A DNA stretch of 64,000 nt from Oasisia sp. SBJ-2009 (Eukaryota > Annelida > Polychaeta > Sabellida > Siboglinidae). Positions 42,001-49,684 of this stretch are shown here, piece by piece. The notes under the pieces were generated by a model, which did no database searches, had not been told where the DNA came from, and saw nothing but the letters and a program-made list of their open reading frames with translations. Made by a program: the position numbers and the translations under genes. The stretch's first letter is position 1; every line of letters begins with the position of its first letter. The stretch is from contig OZ024857.1 of NCBI GenBank assembly GCA_964017155.1, positions 26,464,396 to 26,528,395 of the forward strand, given 5' to 3'.

Positions 42001-45000
42001 CAAACAATTATGGATGTGGCACTACATAAATAAAATATTATATTATAATAAAAAAAATTGTTTGTTTATTTAATATAGCGCCACATCCAATTTAAACTTG
42101 TTCATGGCGTTTTACATACATTAAAATGCTAAACAACAAATACACACCAGAAGAAAAAAAACATAAATATACTAGAAACATGTATGAACAATTATAAAAA
42201 TAAAATATCAATATAAAAATAATAAAACTTATAATTTCCTGCAAATCATAGTGATGATAATAATTAATTATTATTATTATATTATTTATAAGTAATTAAA
42301 CTATTTCGCGCGTGTGAAGTAAAACAATTAAATATTCGCAGTCAGAAACGTGGCGTCTAGCGGTATTTTGTGTAAAGCTTTTAATAGCTTTTTTACGGTA
42401 CCGCTGGGCGGCCGAACAATTTGTACTCGAGGTCTGCGTGTTTTTGTGTGTGAATTTTCTTCGTTAGAGGAATGCAAGAGATTTTATTACATAACATAGT
42501 GTATGCATATGTATGTAAGATATGTGAGGAGAAGTTTGGCGGCTGTTGGTGGTCGTTTTGATGGTTAGGTCAATCAAATCGGGTTGTCTAGGATCTGCGC
42601 TGTGTCTGTGACTGTCCAAACGAATCCACCGAACCACTGTTTCAGTTCTGCTCGATTCACAGGTTAACAAGAAGACATCTTACTGATACTGTCTTTCACT
42701 GTACTATTACTATAAGCGTTTGAGGAACAGTGTGGCACATTGATGTCGCGATTTCGTTGTAAACCGACGTAAGGCAACTTTTAGCGTACCGCTTGGCTCT
42801 CTGTTATGACAGCTGAACCAGCAGACGACTCTCTGACGTATTACTTTTCCAAACTGCTGGGTTGTGATTGGTTGCAAGGTCCAAGATGGGCCGGTTCATG
42901 GTGTCGGTGATTTAGCTAGATGTTCCCACTTTAAGACCACTTTCTGAGGTAACCACTAAGGTGAAAAATTGGATTGTAGATGCAAATGATTAGCTAGTGT
43001 AAACTCTTTTAGGTGCATAACACTAAACTGTTGCCTTTTTTTTCACTTTAACATCCGTGAGGATTCCTGCTACAAGAATAACCACAAAGTGGTTTTGTCA
43101 GTTATACCACAAGGCCACCTCACATGTGATATACACTTGTGTCTTGTTCAGTGTACACTGTACTGTATACAGTTTTCACCTCACATATACACCTTTGTCT
43201 TGTCATTGTAGAGCGTGCGTCCGTTCTTTGTGTCGACAAAGATGAGTAAGATTCGTCGTGCCAACTTCTTTGTGCCTACTCCAACCAGCTACGTCAAGTC
43301 GGCACTGGCGACAATTGGCGTTGAGACGAACACATTCGGGTGCATGTCACATGCTTTCCAGGTACGACTGCGCAATAATCAATATTCTTATAGGCTAATT
43401 GAAAAAAAAATTCATTTTCTTTCAAATGTCAAGCATAAACGTAATAATGCTTTTGTAAAATAATGATCCAAACATGGAGTCTTTGATTACAAACTTGGCA
43501 CTACGCTTGCTTGCGCAAATTGCATGTTATAAAATAAGCAGCTTGTCATATATTGAGGCCGTCAAACAAATTTTGTGGCTTCTGTCATCGCGATGTCTCT
43601 AATGGTCACTAGGTGTCGCTACAAACTGCACAGAATATATCGATATAATAATATACAGAAAAGGGTGACCTAGAGAGGATTAATTATTAATTGAATATTT
43701 TTATTGTATATTTTATTGAGATTGGGAATAAAAGGCTCATTTCATTTAGTCTCTAAGCATCTTTGTGTTCCTTTATGGACTCTTTATTCCTAGCTTTTAA
43801 CACCAAGTTCTTAATGTAAACAAAAATGTGTTCATATTTCATAACATACTACCACCCACAGTGTTACACCTGAGAAATGGTAAATAAAAGATGTTTTATT
43901 AAGAATATATTAACAGTATTGCTGAGGCAGAATATGCTAACTACACCTGCCCTTTGGTTCCCACACAATCAAGATGTGTTTCATTAATCTTCTTGCTAGT
44001 AACAATCCCTGCCTCCCTCTGCCCTGTGACGATGACTCTGTGTTAGAAAACGTAAAAATATACAACAGACGGTCTCACAGAAACAGAACACTGACCACCT
44101 CTCATTTGTGTTCCCTCCAGTGGTGGCTCGTGGACACTCTGCCCACTCCATTGGTGACGATGGTATTACAAACATTATTCAAGGCTTCTAGAAAGCGAAC
44201 CTTGCTTGCAAAGGAGAAAAGACAGAAAGAGCAGTGACAAGGTTGGGCAACTACTCAAACCTTACACTGTGTGGTAGCTTGGAGAGCACATTTGAAATCT
44301 TCTTTAATCCTTGGGTCTTTACGGGTGTATAGCTTCCCGGGAAAGAGTAGGTGAGAGAAACTAACCTGATGTAGATATCACTTATTGGCAGTTTTATTGA
44401 GGAAGCACTTTTAGCTACATGCTCAGGGCATTCACTACTCTTTTTGACATTGGCTTGACATTGTTAGCCACATGCTCAGGGCATTCATTACTGTTGTTGG
44501 CCTTGGCTTGGCTTGGCTTGGCTGGGCTGGGCTGGGCTGGGCTGGGCTGGGCTGGGCTGGGCTGGGCTGGGCTGGGCTGGGCTGGGCTGGGCTTGACCTA
44601 AATGCATAGGCTAATTTCACCCTTCATTGTCCTCTTGGATGTCACGCCCTGCCAGTTCCTCCTGCCCAGAACACACTGCTCTGTTCAGAGCACACTGCTC
44701 TGTCCTGAACACACTGCTCTGTCCTGAACACACTGCTCTGTCCAGAACACACTGCTCTGTCCTGAACGCACTGCTCTGTCCAGAACACACTGCTCTGTCT
44801 TGAACACACTGCTCTGTCCTGAACACACTGCTCTGTCCAGAACACACTGCTCTGTCCAGAACACACTGCTCTGTCTTGAACACACTGCTCTGTCCTGAAC
44901 ACACTGCTCTGTTCAGAACACACTGCTCTGTCCTGAGCACACTGCTCTGTCCTGAACACACTGCTATGTTCAGAACACACTGCTCTGTCCTGAACACACT

Positions 45001-45974
45001 GCTCTGTTCAGAACACACTGCTCTGTCCAGAACACACTGCTCTGTCCTGAACACACTGCTCTGTTCAGAACACACTGCTCTGTCCTGAACACACTGCTCT
45101 GTTCAGAACACACTGCTCTGTCCTGAACACACTGCTCTGTTCAGAACACACTGCTCTGTCCTGAGCACACTGCTCTGTCCTGAACACACTGCTCTGTTCA
45201 GAACACACTGCTATGTTCAGAACACACTGCTCTGTCCTGAGCACACTGCTCTGTCCTGAACACACTGCTCTGTCCTGAACACACTGCTCTGTCCTGAACA
45301 CACTGCGCTGTCCTGAGCACACTGCTCTGTCCTGAACACACTGCTCTGTCCTGAACACACTGCTCTGTCCTGAGCACACTGCTCTGTCCTGAACACACTG
45401 CTCTGTCCTGAACACACTGCTCTGTCCTGAGCACACTGCTCTGTCCAGGGCACACTGCTCTGTCCTGAGCACACTGCTTTGTCCTGAGCACACTGCTTTG
45501 TCCTGAGCGCACTGCTTTGTCCTGAGCGCACTGCTTTGTCCTGAGCACACTGCTCTGCTGTTAGCAACAGGAGTCTAGTACACTGTATCATATCTAATCT
45601 GGTCACACCTCTTTCTTGGTCATTTGACGGCTTTGTTGAGAGCTATTTCAATTAGGCTTTCATTAGGCATAAGGTAAACTTGTGTTTGGCCTTCATCTTA
45701 AAAAGGTGCTGGTCAACCGAACCGGCAACAAAAAGTAACTTGTCCAACAGTAATGTCATTGCTATGCATTTTTCTAAGTTACCAATGGCAAAATGTCCAG
45801 TGGTTGGACGTTCCCATCAAAATGTTAATGTCAATTCGGTAGCGTAGCTGTGCTGGTGTGTTTCAGAACTGGCTGTATGACCTGGTGCCAAAGCCCATCT
45901 ACGAGCGGCTCAGTCTCTCCATGATGGTGGCTACTCGCAAGAAGGCCCTTAAACGTGCAGCCAAGCGGGACTAG
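27031..45974 (+). CDS. HSD17B12: Very-long-chain 3-oxoacyl-CoA reductase / 17-beta-hydroxysteroid dehydrogenase 12-like
   Basis: Nine exons: 27031-27214, 28481-28527, 28874-28949, 29445-29555, 30495-30553, 32517-32561, 39921-40103, 43212-43361 and 45867-45974. All have GT-AG sites and consistent phases, giving 320 aa (human about 312). The enzyme reduces 3-ketoacyl-CoA in ER fatty-acid elongation. N-terminal membrane segment SLAIVGAVAVAYCGL (residues 15-29); Rossmann motif VITGSTDGIG (62-71); VNNVG (140-144); catalytic Ser196, Tyr209 and Lys213 in NVASASG and YSATK. The C-terminus is basic (TRKKALKRAAKRD) without a canonical KKxx. An in-frame ATG at 26977 would add 18 residues; 27031 fits the family better. 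A homologous alternative last exon lies at 44121-44237. Introns hold several transposable elements. Convergent with HSDL1. Confidence 0.95.
27414..27645 (+). mobile_element. 3' end fragment of LINE-C
   Basis: Closely matches the 3' UTR of the LINE at 54866-55790: shared TTTTTAATATTTATTTTTAC, ATTGCTTTGATTGTATTATA and GTCTTGTCTGAAATAAAC. Sits in intron 1 of HSD17B12. Confidence 0.85.
30139..30466 (-). mobile_element. tRNA-derived SINE, family 1, copy 1
   Basis: Full-length copy on the minus strand. Head has the A-box region TGGCTCATGGGTAGAGCTTC and B-box GGGTTCGAA. The body is shared with the copy at 53985-54330. Its tail (AAGCGCTTTGAACGGTCC, then CACTATATAAGAAC) resembles CR1/L2 LINE tails, as expected if an L2-like LINE moves it. 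The head ends about 28 bp before the HSD17B12 exon 5. Confidence 0.9.
30621..30902. mobile_element. hAT-like MITE, copy 2
   Basis: A 282-bp relative of the element at 11108-11393, starting CATAGCTTTATGCAG and ending with the complement of CAGGGCTTTATGCAG. Flanks are CCTGTCCC (30613-30620) and CATGTCCC (30903-30910), an 8-bp duplication with one mismatch. In intron 5 of HSD17B12. Confidence 0.87.
31150..32468. mobile_element. DNA transposon with 38-bp inverted ends and TA duplication
   Basis: Ends start TGTGACTCATCTTAACAAAA and continue for 38 bp with one mismatch (left T, right G at position 21), through CGGTCGGATGTCGGTAA. TA flanks both ends (31148-31149 and 32469-32470), as in Tc1/mariner-like elements. 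The 1,319-bp interior has only a doubtful 113-codon frame (31778-32119) with no transposase motif, so it is non-autonomous. It lies in intron 5 of HSD17B12, 48 bp before exon 6. Confidence 0.87.
33097..36168 (-). pseudogene. LINE-B ORF2: endonuclease and reverse transcriptase, frameshifted
   Basis: Three frames cover the protein. 36168-35818 has the start of an apurinic-type endonuclease (SSNIQSINAKFSELE, CLQESWLSE). 35846-35004 continues it (GGLLIYI, GDYNINML, SDHQPYF). 34836-33097 is the reverse transcriptase, with YRPISLLPAISKILE, DLSKAFDTIDH, GVPQGSILGPLLF and the catalytic YADDTTL, plus a C-terminal domain. Frame changes near 35830 and 34900 break it. These enzymes nick target DNA and copy the element RNA in place. 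Confidence 0.92.
36674..37406 (-). pseudogene. LINE-B ORF1: coiled-coil RNA-binding protein, frameshifted
   Basis: Starts MPPSKVSEDIAEMKSS at 37406, followed by a heptad-rich coiled coil (MNKRIDLLESKLQSKDEHIE). The RRM-like part begins NNVIISGL. A frame change near 36950 moves it to the frame ending at 36674, with MMGRKKLKGTRIYVNEQLTK, like the C-terminal part of L1-type ORF1 proteins. Confidence 0.82.
38480..38650. repeat. Small cluster of GGTAAATAC inverted motifs
   Basis: Several copies of CTGGTAAATAC, GGTAAATACCA and CCTGGGAAA(T/A)AC occur in both orientations within 100 bp. Perhaps one decayed end of a DNA transposon; no partner end was found. In intron 6 of HSD17B12. Confidence 0.4.
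39190..39905 (+). mobile_element. 3' fragment of a non-LTR retrotransposon
   Basis: A frame at about 39280-39480 reads LPTLFNDIF, HKYSTRQKFAYKIPFCRT and PKIWNTL, the usual reverse-transcriptase C-terminal pattern. A 3' UTR follows, ending CAATAAAGCTATTATTAT at 39905. The end is 15 bp before HSD17B12 exon 7. Confidence 0.75.
40832..42569. mobile_element. Element with long (about 220 bp) imperfect inverted repeats
   Basis: The left arm, about 40832-41052, matches the reverse complement of 42348-42569. Shared blocks include AGCTTTACACAAAATACCGC, CGCCAAA(T/C)TTCTCC and ACCTAACCA at the outer ends. The middle (41230-42130) is AT-rich with three fragments of LINE-D-type tails (TATAGCGCCA motif) in both orientations. 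No coding sequence. In intron 7 of HSD17B12. Confidence 0.7.
44121..44237 (+). CDS. HSD17B12: Alternative terminal exon of the HSD17B12-like gene
   Basis: Preceded by a strong acceptor (TTTGTGTTCCCTCCAG) and open in phase 0, the phase needed after exon 8. It encodes 38 residues, starting WWLVDTLPTPLV and ending KEKRQKEQ, then TGA at 44235-44237. It aligns without gaps to the downstream exon 9: WL.D..P.P near the start, A.RK.. before the basic tail, about 11 of 35 identical. Joining it to exon 8 gives a 323-aa isoform. I saw no AATAAA in the next 400 bp, so either a variant signal is used or the exon is a decaying duplicate; the intact frame argues against decay. Confidence 0.72.
   Translation, partial: WWLVDTLPTPLVTMVLQTLFKASRKRTLLAKEKRQKEQ
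44505..44592. repeat. (GGGCT)n pentanucleotide array
   Basis: About 17 near-perfect GGGCT units, with TTGGC variants at the start. Between the two alternative last exons of HSD17B12. Confidence 0.96.
44668..45555. repeat. 19-bp minisatellite, about 46 copies
   Basis: Unit ACACTGCTCTGTCCTGAAC with variants GTTCAG, GTCCAG and GAGCAC. Since 19 is not a multiple of 3 and the unit lacks stops in several frames, long false ORFs of CSGQSSVFRTEQ type appear. Lies between the alternative last exons of HSD17B12. Confidence 0.97.
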
Positions 45975-46691
45975 GGAGTACAGCAAGACAGGACTAGATG
46001 CACTAGAGAGCACAGGCAAACAGGACAAGGGAACATAGCTCCATCAGTTTCAGAAATGACAATTCAACTGCAGTATTAGCAGTGCAATGACAGTTATTAA
46101 TTCACTACAGTATTAGCCATACTAATGTTTCGTAACCAACTACTTTATGACTGAGTGGACACTGATATTCCAAGTCTCTTAGTCCTGTCCACACGAGTTA
46201 CTCACATTTCACTGTTTGTTCCGATGACCCAAGTGAATGACTGACTGTATGTGAAGATGAGAGAAGGGATTTGTTTTGTCGTATTGTTAAGATTAGGTGA
46301 TTTCGTGTTGAGTGTTGTTGATGTACACAACAGAGTTGTTTTCTAAGGATTTCACACTTAGAACAGTTAGTAAAATATATATTTAATATTACTTTAAACA
46401 GGTGTTTAATATTACCTTATTTGCTAGTGAAAATACCTTCCAGGATGACAGAAACTGCTTGATCCTTTTTAATAAATACTACACTTTTGTAATAGTTTAA
46501 GAAAAATTGGTAAAATCTGTGAAGTCCAAGACTATTTAAAATAAATGTTGCATTGCTCATTATATCAGCCAGAAATGTTCCTTGATAACTGCATGTTTTC
46601 ATTTACAAATTCCATTCCATTATAATTGTTCTTTGCTTGTATAACAATTGTCTTGCTTGTTTCATTATAAAATCAGGTTTCTTGGAAGTTA

Positions 46692-46697
46692 AATAAA
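46692..46697 (+). terminator. HSD17B12 polyadenylation signal
   Basis: AATAAA, 718 bp after the exon 9 stop codon, in an AT-rich 3' UTR followed by a GT-rich stretch (TTGTGTTGTTGG) about 20 bp on. Confidence 0.65.
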
Positions 46698-46719
46698 AGG
46701 TTTTAAACAATTTAATTGT

Positions 46720-47520
46720 GTTGTTGGTTCAACTACTTCAAGTCGTGGTCTTACCAGCAAATACATCAGAAGCACTGATTGGCTCACCCCATGGCCATGT
46801 GAGGCACTGGACACTCACATTCCCTTACAGTGGGAGGGATTGACTTCTTAGAGTGCCATGGTTCACACAGTAAGGTACCTTTGGCCACTCCATTTGTAAT
46901 GTGGAACATGAGTGTTTGTACTACAATTTTAGATTAACGATCAATTATTGAACAAGTGTTCTTTCAACCTTACAATTTGAAATGTAGCTTCAACGTTGAT
47001 TATTGCATTCGAAGTAGACTGTCAAACCCCTTGGATATACTATGGTACTGTTATTGTGTATATATATATATATATAGTTCTCATTGCACTGGCTAAATGT
47101 GCAAGATTTCATTGAGCTACTTGAAACATTATTTGTCTCTTGTTGCTGTGGTAGAATTGTGGACATTTGTTTTCTCAAAACCTGATTTCTTTGGATGGGC
47201 CCATTCAGGCACCACAATTGGTAGACAGACATTCGGTGGTGTCATTATCATACCCATGGGTGGCTCTGGTGTAACTGTACGACTCCCATAAATGATACCG
47301 GTATCATTGTCTCAGACTTCCATGAATAACGCTGATGTCATTGTTGCACTTTCACAGATGACACTGGTGTCATTCTCAGACTTCCATCTAGATGACATTT
47401 GTGTCACTAACACAGTGCTCATGCTTCTATATTTTCAAAATGTCTCTTAAGGCATGAACCATTGTGACCTATCATATCACATCACTTGGGGGTGTCACTG
47501 CACATTTAAACACAACTGCT
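46720..47520. other. Intergenic DNA with a short imperfect repeat
   Basis: No gene. At 47285-47405 there are three to four imperfect copies of a roughly 43-bp unit holding TGATACCGGTATCATT-like near-palindromes (GATGACACTGGTGTCATT) and CAGACTTCCAT. Confidence 0.5.
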
Positions 47521-48000
47521 GTTGACAATGGTCATTTTGTTTTATTATCAAGCCAAAATAATATCACAGCAACTTCTGCTGTTGACAATAGTAAGTTTAT
47601 TTTATTATCAAGCCAAAATAATATCACAGCAACTTCTGCTGTTGACAATAGTAAGTTTATTTTATTATCAAGCCAAAATAATATCACAGCAACTTCTGCT
47701 GTTGACAATGGTCATTTTGTTTTATTATCAAGCCAAAATAATATCACAGCAACTTCTGCTGTTGACAATAGTAAGTTTATTTTATTATCAAGCCAAAATA
47801 ATATCACAGCAACTTCTGCTGTTGACAATAGTAAGTTTATTTTACTATCAAGCCAAAATAATATCACGGCAACTTCTGCTGTTGACAATAGTAAGTTTAT
47901 TTTACTATCAAGCCAAAATAATATCACAGCAACTTCTGCTGTTGACAATGGTCATTTTGTTTTATTATCAAGCCAAAATAATATCACAGCAAAGAAAAAA
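47521..48000. repeat. 60-bp satellite, eight copies of two types
   Basis: Eight consecutive units of exactly 60 bp starting GTTGACAAT. Type A (copies 1, 4, 8) continues GGTCATTTTG; type B (copies 2, 3, 5, 6, 7) continues AGTAAGTTTA. Copies are otherwise almost identical. The unit is a multiple of three without stops in two plus frames, which produces ORFs of up to 194 codons. The last unit is incomplete after 47992. Confidence 0.95.
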
Positions 48001-49483
48001 CACCATATAGGATCAACACCACGTTTAACATCTGCACTGTCAACTTGAGACATTAAACGTAATTACACGGCAGAATTCAGTCAAAACAATGAGAAAACAA
48101 GGTAAAACAAACAACACATCATCACAACATAATCCATGGCAAGCTAGAGGAAATAATATCGTTATTTAATGAATCCCTATCGTGTTCAAATTATATTTGC
48201 ATAAAATAAAAACACGACAATCTTGGATGAACAAATCATGGCACAATACACTGACATTTACATGTCTCACATTCTCTACACAGACAATATTTAACTAGTT
48301 TGTTTTACAACATCATAGTTGGTTGGTCTATTACAAGAAATTTTACAGAAGACTACAGACTTAATTACTGACAACTTTAATATGTGACCATGCCAGACCT
48401 TACAATATGATGGCAGATGTCCAGTTGTTTTAATTCCTAAACATTCTTCCAATCACATGCTTGCATGTTTACATTTTCAATTTAAGATTGGTAAGCAAAT
48501 ATACATGCAATCATACAACATATTTGCTGTTATGGTTATACAACTAAACAAACAGCAAAACCTGAACATCATTTGCAAATTCTCAAATTGTTGTGGCTTT
48601 GCCGAATGTAGAAACATCCCTAATTCAAGTTAAATACAGGTGATAGGTGGCACTAACAACATAAATAATATCTGTTAAACTCCTGAAGAAAATATTATGC
48701 CATGTTTATGGAAATCTTCCACTATTTAAACATGAAGTTTTGCTGCTGACAGAATATCATGACACACCTCGCACGTTGCATAGACCTGTGAGGTGATCCT
48801 GGACGGACTGATCTGTTTTGAATTCACCTTATATTGTGTGCACAGCCAGTATTCATATGTATAAAGTGTACAACAGCAACGTCACATTGTCAGTGTTCTA
48901 TAAATAGAATTAACATGAGTGAGTTAGTTTGAGATTACTTGTCATGTGTTCTTGGTCACGCTGAAAGACGTAATGGTGCTATAAATGTAAATTCTTCTAA
49001 AACACCAGTTTTTACACAGACACACAACGACATTAAAGCATATGAAACTAAGTTAAGACCTTTGCATAATACGTTTACTTCTACACACATCGCTACCTTC
49101 AAAGTTATCCTCGTTCATGATTGAGTTGTTCATTTTGTAACCAACCTCGATGTGCCACCAATGTCAGACCAGATGAGCCAATGAGATTTGAGCACTGGTC
49201 TAGTTACATAGACAACATTAACTCCATTGCGTTTGTCATTAATATCATAACTTTACCCTTGACCATAGAAATTGCAACAAGACAAGACAGTGTTTATAGC
49301 AGGTCTTCAAAACCGTCAATGAACAATCCAGCGGACCCCTCCGCACTGTTCTCTTTGTGCAACATAAATTGTGAGAGTAAAATAGTCTTGGATATTATGC
49401 AAAGGCACACAAAGGAGCTATGTGTTGAAAATAGGCTACCAGGTGTTAATATTGCACAAATGATTACATACAATCACCCTTTA
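48001..49483. other. Intergenic stretch without recognised gene
   Basis: Lies between the 3' ends of the convergent HSD17B12 and HSDL1 genes. A 141-codon frame at 49121-49546 on the plus strand overlaps the HSDL1 3' UTR; it has no recognised motif and no splice context. Confidence 0.45.
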
Positions 49484-49489
49484 TTTATT
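49484..49489 (-). terminator. HSDL1 polyadenylation signal
   Basis: AATAAA on the minus strand, 196 bp after the HSDL1 stop; an overlapping second AATAAA lies at 49480-49485. Confidence 0.6.
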
Positions 49490-49684
49490 TATAGCCTGGG
49501 ACCATTTCACTTGAATAATGAGCTCAATAGGAAAGTCCATCCTTAAAAGACGGACTTTGACAGCGAAGAGGACACAGTTCACACTGACTGGATCATTGCG
49601 TGCTTATGAGCTGGTCTAAGTGCCAGCATTAGTCAGGACCAACAAATGCTGCAACAAATGCACAGTGAAATGAGACATGTGTCC

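Noticed and set aside
43215..43463. Separate gene starting in HSD17B12 exon 8
   Set aside because: Its first part overlaps exon 8 in the same region, and the rest is intron read-through past the GTACGA donor at 43362.
44668..45555. CRISPR-like regular repeats
   Set aside because: Repeats are contiguous without unique spacers, in a clearly eukaryotic locus. The 41-bp and 60-bp arrays fail for the same reason.
44617..45606. ORFs of 100-160 codons repeating CSGQSSVFRTEQ
   Set aside because: Produced by the 19-bp minisatellite, open in several frames on both strands, with no start or splice context.
47464..48048. 194-codon ORF of 20-residue repeats
   Set aside because: The 60-bp unit is stop-free in more than one frame. 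Two overlapping frames are equally long and there is no signal peptide or splice support.
49121..49546. 141-codon ORF on the plus strand
   Set aside because: Overlaps the HSDL1 3' UTR on the other strand, shows no family motif and has AT-rich codon use.
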